Below, piece after piece: positions 1 to 11,321 of a stretch of 64,000 nucleotides of DNA; positions within the stretch are counted from its first letter, which is position 1, and every line of letters starts with the position of its first letter. The position numbers were made by a program, and so were the translations under genes. Source of the DNA: Paraescarpia echinospica (lineage: Eukaryota; Annelida; Polychaeta; Sabellida; Siboglinidae); the NCBI GenBank assembly GCA_020002185.1, contig CM034533.1, forward strand, positions 47,486,719 to 47,550,718, written 5' to 3'. Under the pieces are notes generated by a model. It made no database searches. It worked only from the letters and a program-made list of their open reading frames with translations, and was not told the origin of the DNA.

Positions 1-933
1 TCCATTGAAATATATGTTAGTGAATAGAGAGGCAATCCAAACATTTGGACTTGGTTAACAAAGTAGTGTAAGAACGGTAATAGATTTACAAACAAAGGTA
101 GAGTTTCATTTAATCAGTTTAATTACATTCTGAACATCTAGGATTTAAACAATTAACTTGAGGAAGATATGTAATTAAGTAGAAGTCACGCAACATGTGT
201 CTAAACTTTAACCTGTGTTTAGTGTTTCTTATTGTTTCGTCTATATTGTTCCAGATTCTTGTGAAATTATGTTTAGGTAGCTTAGACGAAAAATGTGTTC
301 TAGGTGTCTCGATCTTTAACAAGAAGGTTGCATTGTCTGGTTATTCTTATACTTTTGTCTAGAGTCATTTTGATTGCAAAATTTGTAATTGACTTGGGTA
401 ATAAAGCATGTTTAAAGTCATACATAAATAATGAGACCTGTAGTTTATATACATCTGACATTTTTTATATTTTGTCAGACTTAAGGGAAGACATGGGTCT
501 CGGACCTCTTTTTGTTATTTCTTATCTTAGAGAACTGAAAGTTGTGAGTTGGGGTTAGTTTTGTAAAAAAAAATAGGCTGTGCATTTTGTTCTGATTTTA
601 GAGGGTATTCCTGATTCGTAAGATGTCTTTATGCTGAATATATAAAACATATTCCGACAAAGTTGTGCAAACAAACGTTTGGGAAAGTTTATTTCAGTGA
701 AATAGGAATATAAACTACCACCAACGTTCATATCTCGTAAAAGAAGCCTATTGCCCAAAACCGTGTATGCTAACGGATTATAAATACCATGGCCTAGGCA
801 ATGATGTTTTTGGACAGAATGTGGATACATTTAACAACTTACACTGTTTTATAAAAAGGACACAATTTAAGAAACGTTCTTGCGATTAATAGAAACATAC
901 TTTTATGGCATTCCAGAAATGACTGTTAAATGA

Positions 934-953
934 GTTGAGTGCAATGTAGTGTG
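934..953 (+). repeat. Isolated monomer fragment of the 29-bp array
   Basis: These 20 bases (GTTGAGTGCAATGTAGTGTG) are identical to the core of the 29-bp minisatellite that begins about 1.5 kb downstream. Equivalent copies occur in the other three units. It may be a source copy or a remnant. Confidence 0.7.
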
Positions 954-960
954 CATACAT

Positions 961-1240
961 GTTAAGTTTCAGAAACGCCAATCCAGGAGATTTATACATA
1001 AATCAAAGGGTGTCGAAAAATCGGGCATTTATACGTAAATCAGAGGGTCTCAGAAAATCGGGCATTTATACGTAAATCGGAGAATCTTAGAAAATCAGGC
1101 ATTTATACATAAGTCGGATTAAAATATAACAAAAAGAATACTTTCCATAGACATTAATAATCATGTTATAATAAAACGTTAAGTTTCAAAAATGCCAATG
1201 CATGAGATTTATGCATGAATTGGAGGGTCTTGTAATATAA
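961..1240 (+). repeat. Short direct repeats, about 36 bp, plus a duplicated block
   Basis: The motif GGCATTTATACGTAAATC and its variants recur about every 36 bp between 985 and 1120. The segment starting GTTAAGTTTCAGAAACGCC at 961 recurs in diverged form at about 1178. The same block is present near 7850, 18680 and 28440. Confidence 0.7.
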
Positions 1241-2410
1241 GGAATTTTTTTTAAATTGGGGTGTCAGTATTATGGAATTGTGTATAAATCTGAGTATTTC
1301 ATGTTATCAAAATGGTCACAGATCAGCTTTATTTCCAAATTCGTTGCACATGTGCTCTTAAATCAATGGCACATAACAGCATGTTAATATGTATTTAATG
1401 TGTTGTATTAAATAAATTATATGTGAACATAAAATAATTAAATAAATGATATGTAAACTAAAATGTACGTGGCATTATAGGTATGGTAGAAAGAAGAACA
1501 AGTTTACTAATTTGATATTCTAGGCATATGTGTTCATACATTAAATATATATTTTTATGGTGCAAAGAACCTTGCATATAGGCAGTAAATACGTCTTCTT
1601 TTATTACAAATATTTTATTACATTATTACAAACAGATACTATATTCACAAGTATAAGAACCAGAACTTAACGTTGTATTTTCTTCAAAGTTTGTTACCAT
1701 GGCCTGGGTGATGGAGGTATGCGTGATGAATTTATTATTTGTGACCTTTGGCCTTGTTGGTGGAGCATTTGATGTTATAAAATACATCTTTTCATTTATA
1801 ACGTGTTCCAGTTCTAACAGTTACAGATATACGTGGATTAAATAAAACGTGCACATAGTGTAGATGGATCGACTGACATAATTTTAGTATAGATTGAAAC
1901 GGATTACGCTTCGTTCTACACGATCGGCAAGCTGACTGGGGGCAACAATATGGAACCTGCGGCCGCAAGCGCGGTTCACTGTGCTCGTCTAAAGCTTATA
2001 TGCAATATCAACCACAGGCAAGACCCAAGAAGATTATAGTTAAACAGTTATTGTTGTCTAGTCAACACAAGGCATGATTTAAACAACCCCTTTTCGCTTT
2101 GTTGTCCGAGTGGCCTTTGTCCAACGTCCCTATTCATGAGATTTAGCTTGTTGTTTGACCGATTGCAATTAACTCACTGACACTGCCACTGGTATTGACC
2201 GGTATTGACCACTTTCTGTTGACCCAGAAAAACATACTCGAGTCAGCCGGAAATAAAACCCAGTTAGGCCATGCTGAGTTCGGAAAATAAGATAGAATTT
2301 TTTTTTTGGGTTTCACTGAAAATCCAGGAGATTGGTTCTCCTTTCCAGGAGATCGGGGGATTTGATGGATTTCCAGGAGTCCCCCAGCGAATGCAGGAGA
2401 CTTAACATGT
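1241..2410. other. Intron-like AT-rich sequence, no gene seen
   Basis: This is AT-rich non-repeat sequence upstream of the minisatellites, conserved in all four units. I found no open frame of meaningful length, no RNA gene and no transposon signature in it. It is presumed intronic or intergenic because the only exon of the unit nearby is at 4745. Confidence 0.5.
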
Positions 2411-2568
2411 ATGAGTGTGTTGTCTGACATTGTGTGCAGTGTAGTGTGTTGTCTGACATTGTGTGCAGTGTAGTGTGTTGTCTGACATTGTGTGCAGTGT
2501 AGTGTGTTGTCTGACATTGTATGCAGTGTAGTGTGTTGTCTGACATTGTGTGCAATGTAGCGTGTTCT
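2411..2568 (+). repeat. 29-bp minisatellite, short outlying block
   Basis: There are about five units of the form GTGTGTTGTCTGACATTGTG plus nine bases, separated from the main array by the SINE. The matching block in copy 3 is at about 20137-20285. Type B units keep only one copy, near 9305 and 29895. Confidence 0.9.
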
Positions 2569-2640
2569 AGTTCTAGTTGTTTCCAGCACTCGGCAACGTT
2601 CTATTAACTGACTTGTCTGTATATTGTGTGGTTACAATGT

Positions 2641-2940
2641 TATGAGGTCTCATTCAACTAGTCAGCCTTTTTCAGAACATTATCGCCAAGCCGACCTTTC
2701 TATGCTGGCACTGAGGGTAGTCACTGTCAGGGTGCTTGTCGTCCTCAGTGGTTCTTTTACGTCCCAAATTGAGACGGGACCGACATTAACGTGATCTCCG
2801 AGTCACGAGGGATACACAGTCCCCAATGTTAAGGGCCAGGTTTTACACCAAATATACCATACCTGCCCGGTCCGGGTATTGAACTCGGGTCGCCGGCATG
2901 TCAGGCGGATGTGCTAACCACTACACTATCGCGCGCCCCC
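2641..2940 (-). mobile_element. tRNA-derived SINE (copy 1)
   Basis: Read on the minus strand, the element starts with GGGGGCGCGCGATAGTGTAG. It shows a Pol III A-box-like stretch (TAGTGTAGTGGTTAGC) and a B-box-like stretch (GAGTTCAATACCC) at tRNA spacing, then an unrelated body of about 200 bp and a short repeated tail near 2641. Box layout and length fit a tRNA-type SINE. It interrupts the 29-bp minisatellite. No clear target duplication was seen, possibly because the target itself is repetitive. The family was not identified. Confidence 0.8.
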
Positions 2941-4728
2941 AGTGTTGTCTTACGTTGAGTGCAGTGTAGTGCGTTGTCTTACATTGAGTGCAATGTAGTG
3001 TGTTGTCTCTGACATTGAGTGCAATGTGAATGTAGTGTGTTGTTCGACATTGATTGCAGTGTAGTGTGTTGTCTTACGTTGAGTGCAATGTAGTGTGTTG
3101 TCTTATGTTTAGTGCAATGTAGTGTGTTGTCTGACATTGTGTGCAGTGTAGCGTGTTGTCTGGCGTTCAGTGCAGTGTAGCGTGTTATCTGACGTTGATT
3201 GCAATGTAGTGTGTTGTCTGACGTTGAGTGCAATGTAGTGTGTTGTTTGACGTTGAGTGCAATGTAGTGTGTTGTCTGACGTTCAGTGCAATGTAGTGTG
3301 TTATCTGACGTTGATTGCAATGTAGTGTGTTGTCTGACGTTGATTGCTATGTAGTGTGTTGTCTGACGTTGATTGCAATGTTGTGTGTTGTCTGACATTG
3401 AAAGCAATGTTGTGTGTTGTCTGACGTTGATTGCCATGTAGTGTGTTGTCTGACGTTGATTGCTATGTAGTGTGTTGTCTGACGTTGATTGCAATGTAGT
3501 GTGTTGTCTGGCGTTCAGTGCAATGTAGCGTGTTATCTGACGTTGATTGCAATGTTGTGTGTTGTCTGACATTGAAAGCAATGTTGTCTGACGTTGATTG
3601 CAATGTTGTGTGTTGTCTGACATTGAAAGCAATGTTGTGTGTTGTCTGACGTTGATTGCCATGTAGTGTGTTGTCTGATGTTGATTGCCATGTTGTGTGT
3701 TGTCTGACATTGAAAGCAAAGTTGTGTGTTGTCTGACGTTGATTGCAATGTTGTGTGTTGTCTGACATTGAAAGCAATGTTGTGTGTTGTCTGACGATGA
3801 TTGCCATGTAGTGTGTTGTCTGACGTTGATTGCCATGTAGTGTGTTGTCTGACGTTGATTGCAATGTAGTGTGTTGTCTGACGTTGATTGCTATGTAGTG
3901 TGTTGTTTGACGTTGATTGCAATGTAGTGTGTTGTCTGACGTTGAGTGCAATGTAGTGTGTTGTCTGACGTTGAGTGCAATGTAGTGTGTTGTCTGACGT
4001 TGAGTGCAATGTAGTGTGTTGTTTGACGTTGATTGCAATGTAGTGTGTTGTCTGACGTTGATTGCCATGTAGTGTGTTGTCTGACGTTGATTGCAATGTA
4101 GTGTGTTGTCTGACGTTGATTGCAATGTAGTGTGTTGTCTGACGTTGATTGCCATGTAGTGTGTTGTCTGACGTTGATTGCAATGTAGTGTGTTGTCTGA
4201 CGTTGAGTGCAATGTAGTGTGTTGTCTGACGTTGATTGCAATGTAGTGTGTTGTCTGACGTTGAGTGCAATGTAGTGTGTTGTTTGACGTTGAGTGCAAT
4301 GTAGTGTGTTGTTTGACGTTGAGTGCAATGTAGTGTGTTGTCTGACGTTGAGTGCAATGTAGTGTGTTGTCTGACGTTGAGTGCAATGTAGTGTGTTGTC
4401 TGACGTTGAGTGCAATGTAGTGTGTTGTTTGACGTTGATTGCAATGTAGTGTGTTATCTGACGTTGATTGCCATGTAGTGTGTTGTCTGACGTTGATTGC
4501 AATGTAGTGTGTTGTCTGACGTTGATTGCCATGTAGTGTGTTGTCTGACGTTGATTGCAATGTAGTGTGTTGTCTGACGTTGAGTGCAATGTAGTGTGTT
4601 GTCTGACGTTGATTGCAATGTAGTGTGTTGTCTGACGTTGATTGCAATGTAGTGTGTTGTCTGACATTGATTGCCATGTAGTGTGTTGTCTGACGTTGAT
4701 TGCAATGTAGTGTGTTGTCTGACGTTGA
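2941..4728 (+). repeat. 29-bp minisatellite, main array, copy 1
   Basis: There are about 61 units of 29 bp (core TGTCTGACGTTGATTGCAAT) with GAGTGCAA, GATTGCCA, GATTGCTA and GAAAGCAA variants. The array stops 16 bp before the GVVIK exon, so it occupies the polypyrimidine and branch-point side of that intron. The unit lacks stops in any minus frame, and 29 is not a multiple of 3. All three minus frames therefore read the same 29-residue repeat for hundreds of codons, and these ORFs are artefacts. Confidence 0.97.
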
Positions 4729-4744
4729 ACTCTGATGCTTGCAG

Positions 4745-4846
4745 GGAGTTGTCATCAAGATCAACGCCAACCAGCGTTATGCGACGACGGCAGCCACCAC
4801 CTTAGTGGTACGTGAGGTCGCAAGGAAAGCTGATGTTCCTCTCCAG
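4745..4846 (+). CDS. DNPEP: DNPEP 3' exon GVVIK (copy 1)
   Basis: This 102-bp phase 0-0 exon encodes 34 residues beginning GVVIKINANQRYATTAATT and ending ADVPLQ. It is flanked by the acceptor GATGCTTGCAG and the donor GTCAGTAAC. It matches the stretch of M18 aspartyl aminopeptidase that reads VIKVN-QRYASN-REVA-VPLQ in the human enzyme, shortly before the C-terminal zinc-ligand region. DNPEP is a cytosolic zinc exopeptidase that removes N-terminal Asp and Glu. In this copy the following exons fall in the assembly gap. Strand is opposite to the 5' half of the gene at 37159-58461. Confidence 0.92.
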
Positions 4847-4908
4847 GTCAGTAACCATGGCAACCATCGTAGTGATATATGAGGGTATGTAGGGACTCTT
4901 CAGGTCGC

Positions 4909-4953
4909 GTAGTGATACGTGAGGTGGCTAGGAAGGATGAAGGTCCTGTACAG
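4909..4953 (+). pseudogene. Partial duplicate of GVVIK exon end (copy 1)
   Basis: This lies 62 bp after the exon donor. It is a diverged second copy of the exon's last 15 codons, still open in the same sense (VVIREVARKDEGPVQ versus LVVREVARKADVPLQ) and followed by a second GTCAGTAAC donor and the same ATGGCAACCA downstream sequence. A weak acceptor-like CTCTTCAG precedes it by a few bases in type A copies; in type B this reads CTCTTGAG. It is probably a dead tandem duplicate of the exon-intron boundary, although use as an alternative exon cannot be excluded. Confidence 0.75.
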
Positions 4954-5811
4954 GTCAGTAACGATGGCAACCAACAACAATGTGCTCATCACAAAGTAGT
5001 CCAGACAAAACTAATTTGTTAATTTTGTTACTTCTAAGAAGTATATATTTGTTCTAACACAACAATAGTGCACTGAAAAAGCCATGTTGATGTTGTTTAG
5101 ACATTGCTTTTGTGCCAATACTTGTACTCGTTACAAAATGATTGCAATGGCCAACATTTGGGACAGATTCAAAAAAATTTGTGATATCTATAATCAATAT
5201 TTTCTTACCATGGTTTCCTGAAAATGTGTTCTGTATCCATAACTTACTTTGTGAAGGTATATGTTTGAGTATGTCATATATTTCTACATCTACAACTAAA
5301 CGTATCTTGTGAAAATATATGCTTTGGTATGTCATATCCACTACACACCTTGTGATAGATAGAGTAAGATAACAGTTAAGATAGTTATCAATATGCTATT
5401 ATATCACCCCCACTTTGGAATCGGATTGGACAGCTATGTCACATGATGTCGGCAATTGGTTGGATTTGTAAAGTTTGTTTCTGAAAATGTATTTTACATC
5501 ATCCTTTGATAGTTACCCTTATATACATAGTAGATTATTTAAAATAACTTGCCACACACAATTCAGTTTCATAAATACCAGCAACAATTTTCAACTGTCT
5601 AGCATTAAAATATTTACCGTACAACTACAAAATGCACGAGCACATTTTGCAAGTTTTGGCTTATTGTTAGATCAGTTCATCGTACCTCGGTGATCTGCCA
5701 CTGTGGTGATCTGCCACACGTCGGACTTTTCTTATATGGGCAGGTTCAAGAGAACGCAACTAACAGTGCACGGAAGGACAGATAACATTGGCTTCTTCAT
5801 CCAATAGCAAC
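4954..5811. other. Intron sequence, no gene seen
   Basis: This is AT-rich intron between the GVVIK exon and the 27-bp array, repeated at about 11367-12224, 22060-22917 and 31838-32695. Short ORFs on either strand (up to 95 codons) show no family resemblance and are not supported as genes. Confidence 0.6.
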
Positions 5812-6211
5812 TTAGTCTGTTGGATCTTTACACATTAGATAGTCTGTTGGTTATTCATCTATTAGCTAGTCTGTTGGTTCTTCATAAATTAGCTAGTATG
5901 TTGGTTCTTCATGCATTAGCTAGTCTGTCTGGTTGTTCTTCATGCATTAGCTAGTCTGTTGGTTCTTCATACATTGGTTAGTCTGTTGGTTCTTCACACA
6001 TTAGCTAGACTGTTGGTTCTTCACACATTAGTTAGTCTGTTGGTTCTTCACACATTAGCTAGTCTGTTGGTTCTTCACACATTAGTTAGTCTGTTGGTTC
6101 TTCACACATTAGCTAGTCTGTTGGTTCTTTACACATTAGTTAGTCTGTTGGTTCTTCACACATTAGCTAGTCTGTTGGTTCTTCACACATTAGCTAGTCT
6201 GTTGGTTCTTC
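5812..6211 (+). repeat. 27-bp minisatellite, copy 1 (truncated by gap)
   Basis: This is the start of an array of the unit CTGTTGGTTCTTCACACATT plus AGCTAGT. The first units are degenerate. The 27-bp length is a multiple of 3, so one frame reads a 9-residue LVLHTLASL-type repeat indefinitely; this is not a protein. Confidence 0.97.
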
Positions 6212-7211
6212 NNNNNNNNNNNNNNNNNNNNNNNNNNNNNNNNNNNNNNNNNNNNNNNNNNNNNNNNNNNNNNNNNNNNNNNNNNNNNNNNNNNNNNNNN
6301 NNNNNNNNNNNNNNNNNNNNNNNNNNNNNNNNNNNNNNNNNNNNNNNNNNNNNNNNNNNNNNNNNNNNNNNNNNNNNNNNNNNNNNNNNNNNNNNNNNNN
6401 NNNNNNNNNNNNNNNNNNNNNNNNNNNNNNNNNNNNNNNNNNNNNNNNNNNNNNNNNNNNNNNNNNNNNNNNNNNNNNNNNNNNNNNNNNNNNNNNNNNN
6501 NNNNNNNNNNNNNNNNNNNNNNNNNNNNNNNNNNNNNNNNNNNNNNNNNNNNNNNNNNNNNNNNNNNNNNNNNNNNNNNNNNNNNNNNNNNNNNNNNNNN
6601 NNNNNNNNNNNNNNNNNNNNNNNNNNNNNNNNNNNNNNNNNNNNNNNNNNNNNNNNNNNNNNNNNNNNNNNNNNNNNNNNNNNNNNNNNNNNNNNNNNNN
6701 NNNNNNNNNNNNNNNNNNNNNNNNNNNNNNNNNNNNNNNNNNNNNNNNNNNNNNNNNNNNNNNNNNNNNNNNNNNNNNNNNNNNNNNNNNNNNNNNNNNN
6801 NNNNNNNNNNNNNNNNNNNNNNNNNNNNNNNNNNNNNNNNNNNNNNNNNNNNNNNNNNNNNNNNNNNNNNNNNNNNNNNNNNNNNNNNNNNNNNNNNNNN
6901 NNNNNNNNNNNNNNNNNNNNNNNNNNNNNNNNNNNNNNNNNNNNNNNNNNNNNNNNNNNNNNNNNNNNNNNNNNNNNNNNNNNNNNNNNNNNNNNNNNNN
7001 NNNNNNNNNNNNNNNNNNNNNNNNNNNNNNNNNNNNNNNNNNNNNNNNNNNNNNNNNNNNNNNNNNNNNNNNNNNNNNNNNNNNNNNNNNNNNNNNNNNN
7101 NNNNNNNNNNNNNNNNNNNNNNNNNNNNNNNNNNNNNNNNNNNNNNNNNNNNNNNNNNNNNNNNNNNNNNNNNNNNNNNNNNNNNNNNNNNNNNNNNNNN
7201 NNNNNNNNNNN
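6212..7211. other. Assembly gap, 1000 N
   Basis: This is a run of exactly 1000 N, a typical nominal scaffold gap. It opens in the middle of the 27-bp array of copy 1 and closes at the point equivalent to base 324 of the next unit. Alignment with copy 3 implies roughly 4.5 kb of true sequence here if one unit is completed, so the stated size is not real. Confidence 0.98.
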
Positions 7212-9414
7212 GAAGGTTGCATTGTCTGGTTATTCTTATACTTTTGTCTAGAGTCATTTTGATTGCAAAATTTGTAATTGACTTGGGTAATAAAGCATGT
7301 TTAAAGTCATACATAAATAATGAGACCTGTAGTTTATATACATCTGACATTTTTTATATTTTGTCAGACTTAAGGGAAGACATGGGTCTCGGACCTCTTT
7401 TTGTTATTTCTTATCTTAGAGAACTGAAAGTTGTGAGTTGGGGTTAGTTTTGTAAAAAAAAATAGGCTGTGCATTTTGTTCTGATTTTAGAGGGTATTCC
7501 TGATTCGTAAGATGTCTTTATGCTGAAAATATAAAACATATTCCGACAAAGTTGTGCAAACAAACGTTTGGGAAAGTTTATTTCAGTGAAATACGAATAT
7601 AAACTACCACCAACGTTCATATCTCGTAAAAGAAGCCTATTTCCCAAAACCGTGTATGCTAACGGATTATAAATACCATGGCCTAGGCAATGATGTTTTT
7701 GGAAAGAATGTGGATACATTTAACAACTTACACTGTTTTATAAAAAGGACACAATTTAAGAAACGTTCTTGCGATTAATAGAAACATACTTTTATGGCAT
7801 TCCAGAAATGACTGTTAAATGAGTTGAGTGCAATGTAGTGTGCATACATGTTAAGTTTCAGAAACGCCAATCCAGGAGATTTATACATAAATCAAAGGGT
7901 CTCGAAAAATCGGGCATTTATACGTAAATCAGAGGGTCTCAGAAAATCGGGCATTTATACGTAAATCGGAGAATCTTAGAAAATCAGGCATTTATACATA
8001 AGTCGGATTAAAATATAACAAAAAGAATACTTTCCATAGACATTAATAATCATGTTATAATAAAACGTTAAGTTTCAAAAATGCCAATGCATGAGATTTA
8101 TGCATGAATTGGAGGGTCTTGTAATATCAGGAATTTTTTTTAAATTGGGGTGTCAGAGTATTATGGAATTGTGTATAAATCTGAGTATTTCATGTTATCA
8201 AAATGGTCACAGATCAGCTTTATTTCCAAATTCGTTGCACATGTGCTCTTAAATCAATGGCACATAACAGCATGTTAATATGTATTTAATGTGTTGTATT
8301 AAATAAATTATATGTGAACATAAAATAATTAAATAAATGATATGTAAACTAAAATGTACGTGGCATTATAGGTATGGTAGAAAGAAGAACAAGTTTACTA
8401 ATTTGATATTCTAGGCATATGTGTTCATACATTAAATATATATTTTTATGGTGCAAAGAACCTTGCATATAGGCAGTAAATACGTCTTCTTTTATTACAA
8501 ATATTTTATTACATTATTACAAACAGATACTATATTCACAAGTATAAGAACCAGAACTTAACGTTGTATTTTCTTCAAAGTTTGTTACCATGGCCTGGGT
8601 GATGGAGGTATGCGTGATGAATTTATTATTTGTGACCTTTGGCCTTGTTGGTGGAGCATTTGATGTTATAAAATACATCTTTTCATTTATAACGTGTTCC
8701 AGTTCTAACAGTTACAGATATACGTGGATTAAATAAAACGTGCACATAGTGTAGATGGATCGACTGACATAATTTTAGTATAGAATGAAACGGATTACGC
8801 TTCGTTCTACACGATCGGCAAGCTGACTGGGGGCAACAATATGGAACCCGCGGCTGCAAGCACGGTACACTGTGCTCGTCTAAAGCTTATATGCAATATC
8901 AACCACAGGCAAGACCCAAGAAGATTATAGTTAAACAGTTATTGTTGTCTAGTCAACACAAGGCATGATTTAAACAACCCCTTTTCGCTTTGTTGTCCGA
9001 GTGGCCTTTGTCCAACGTCCCTATTCATGAGAATTAGCTTGTTGTTTGACCGATTGCAATTAACTCACTGACACTGCCACTGGTATTGACCGGTATTGAC
9101 CACTTTCTGTTGACCCAGAAAAACATACTCGAGTCAGCTGGAAATAAAACCCAGTTAGGCCATGCTGAGTTCGGAAAATAAGATAGAAATTTTTTTTTGG
9201 GTTTCACTGAAAATCCAGGAGATTGGTTCTCCTTTCCAGGAGATCGGGGGATTTGATGGATTTCCAGGAGTCCCCCAGCGAATGCAGGAGACTTAACATG
9301 TATGAGTGTGTTGTCTTACATTGAGTGCAATGTAGCGTGTTCTAGTTCTAGTTGTTTCCAGCACTCGGCAACGTTCTATTAACTGACTAGTCCGTATATT
9401 GTGTGGTTACAATG

Positions 9415-9723
9415 TTATGATCTTATGAGGTCTCATTCAACTAGTCAGCCTTTTTCAGAACATTATCGCCAAGCCGACCTTTCTATGCTGGCACTGAGGG
9501 TAGTCACTGTCAGGGTGCTTGTCGTCCTCAGTGGTTCTTTTACGTCCCAAATTGAGACGGGACCGACATTAACGTGATCTCCGAGTCACGAGGGATACAC
9601 AGTCCCCAATGTTAAGAGCCAGGTTTTACACCAAATATACCATACCTGCCCGGTCCGGGTATTGAACTCGGGTCGCCGGCATGTCAGGCGGATGTGCTAA
9701 CCACTACACTATCGCGCGCCCCC
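9415..9723 (-). mobile_element. tRNA-derived SINE (copy 2)
   Basis: This is the same SINE insertion as at 2641-2940, at the same site in the duplicated unit. It was therefore present before the units duplicated. The tail has one more short repeat (TATGATCT) than copy 1. Confidence 0.8.
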
Positions 9724-11141
9724 AGTGTTGTCTTACGTTGAGTGCAGTGTAGTGCGTTGTCTTACATTGAGTGCAATGTAGTGTGTTGTCTCTGACGTTG
9801 AGTGCAATGTGAATGTAGTGTGTTGTTCGACATTGATTGCAGTGTAGTGTGTTGTCTTACGTTGAGTGCAATGTAGTGTGTTGTCTTATGTTTAGTGCAA
9901 TGTAGTGTGTTGTCTGACATTGTGTGCAGTGTAGCGTGTTGTCTGGCGTTCAGTGCAATGTAGCGTGTTATCTGACGTTGATTGCAATGTTGTGTGTTGT
10001 CTGACATTGAAAGCAATGTTGTGTGTTGTCTGACATTGATTGCTATGTAGTGTGTTGTCTGACGTTGATTGCAATGTAGTGTGTTGTCTGACGTTGAGTG
10101 CAATGTAGTGTGTTGTTTGACGTTGATTGCTATGTAGTGTATTGTCTGACGTTGATTGCAATGTAGTGTGTTGTCTGACATTGAAAGCAATGTTGTGTGT
10201 TGTCTGACATTGAAAGCAATGTTGTGTGTTGTCTGACATTGATTGCTATGTAGTGTGTTGTCTGACGTTGAGTGCAATGTAGTGTGTTGTTTGACGTTGA
10301 GTGCAATGTAGTGTGTTGTTTGACGTTGAGTGCAATGTAGTGTGTTGTCTGACGTTGAGTGCAATGTAGTGTGTTGTCTGACGTTGAGTGCAATGTAGTG
10401 TGTTGTCTGACGTTGAGTGCAATGTAGTGTGTTGTTTGACGTTGATTGCAATGTAGTGTGTTATCTGACGTTGATTGCCATGTAGTGTGTTGTCTGACGT
10501 TGATTGCAATGTAGTGTGTTGTCTGACGTTGATTGCAATGTAGTGTGTTGTCTGACGTTGAGTGCAATGTAGTGTGTTGTCTGACGTTGATTGCAATGTA
10601 GTGTGTTGTCTGACGTTGAGTGCAATGTAGTGTGTTGTTTGACGTTGAGTGCAATGTAGTGTGTTGTTTGACGTTGAGTGCAATGTAGTGTGTTGTCTGA
10701 CGTTGAGTGCAATGTAGTGTGTTGTCTGACGTTGAGTGCAATGTAGTGTGTTGTTTGACGTTGAGTGCAATGTAGTGTGTTGTCTGACGTTGATTGCTAT
10801 GTAGTGTGTTGTCTGACGTTGAGTGCAATGTAGTGTGTTGTTTGACGTTGAGTGCAATGTAGTGTGTTGTTTCACGTTGATTGCTATGTAGTGTGTTGTC
10901 TGACGTTGATTGCTATGTAGTGTGTTGTCTGACGTTGAGTGCAATGTAGTGTGTTGTTTGACGTTGAGTGCAATGTAGTGTGTTGTTTGACGTTGATTGC
11001 TATGTAGTGTGTTGTCTGACGTTGAGTGCAATGTAGTGTGTTGTCTGACGTTGAGTGCAATGTAGTGTGTTGTTTGACGTTGATTGCTATGTAGTGTGTT
11101 GTCTGACGTTGATTGCAATGTAGTGTGTTGTCTGACGTTGA
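9724..11141 (+). repeat. 29-bp minisatellite, copy 2
   Basis: There are about 49 units of the same 29-bp repeat, ending 16 bp before the GVVIK exon. The order of unit variants differs from copies 1 and 3 but matches copy 4 over long stretches. Confidence 0.97.
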
Positions 11142-11157
11142 ACTCTGATGCTTGCAG

Positions 11158-11259
11158 GGAGTTGTCATCAAGATCAACGCCAACCAGCGTTATGCGACGA
11201 CGGCAGCCACCACCTTAGTGGTACGTGAGGTCGCAAGGAAAGCTGATGTTCCTCTCCAG
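11158..11259 (+). CDS. DNPEP: DNPEP 3' exon GVVIK (copy 2)
   Basis: This exon is identical in layout to the exon at 4745: acceptor CTTGCAG, 34 codons, donor GTCAGTAAC. It is phase 0 at both ends, so it splices in frame to the DFVVK exon at 15593 across an intron filled by the 27-bp array. This is the first complete set of the three 3' exons. Confidence 0.92.
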
Positions 11260-11321
11260 GTCAGTAACCATGGCAACCATCGTAGTGATATATGAGGGTA
11301 TGTAGGGACTCTTGAGGTCGC

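Larger units (their letters stand above)
1..6211 (+). repeat. Segmental tandem unit, copy 1 (type A, cut by gap)
   Basis: This is the first of four near-identical units of about 10 kb; the same start sequence recurs at 17723 and 27478. Type A markers shared with copy 3 include a block of five 29-bp minisatellite units left of the SINE, GCGGCCGC near 1960, and a two-base absence near 1268 relative to type B. It holds the GVVIK exon of DNPEP and the beginning of the 27-bp array, then runs into 1000 N. By alignment with copy 3, about 4.5 kb of the unit (the rest of the array, two exons and flank) is missing in the gap. Confidence 0.93.

Noticed and set aside
555..830. 91-codon minus-strand ORF and the neighbouring 84-codon plus-strand ORF, repeated in each unit
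   Set aside because: AT-rich intron-like sequence. Conservation between units reflects recent duplication, not coding constraint; no family resemblance.
2870..2940. A genuine tRNA gene
   Set aside because: A and B boxes are present, but the sequence continues into a 200-bp SINE body, and the same copy sits in all four duplicated units.
2941..4728. CRISPR array
   Set aside because: Repeat length of 29 bp and regular spacing look similar, but there are no unique spacers; the units are head to tail. The context is eukaryotic.
2941..4770. Long minus-strand ORFs (up to 435 codons) in the 29-bp array, and their equivalents at 9762-11183, 20709-21876 and 30350-31654
   Set aside because: They are by-products of a stop-free 29-bp unit read in every phase. 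Several overlap each other in different frames with the same 29-residue repeat.
5054..5341. 95-codon minus-strand ORF repeated in each unit
   Set aside because: No recognisable domain or splice context; it lies inside a DNPEP intron. Its persistence is explained by unit duplication.
6190..7350. ORFs of 340-430 codons across 6212-7211 and 35448-36447
   Set aside because: They consist almost wholly of N translated as X.
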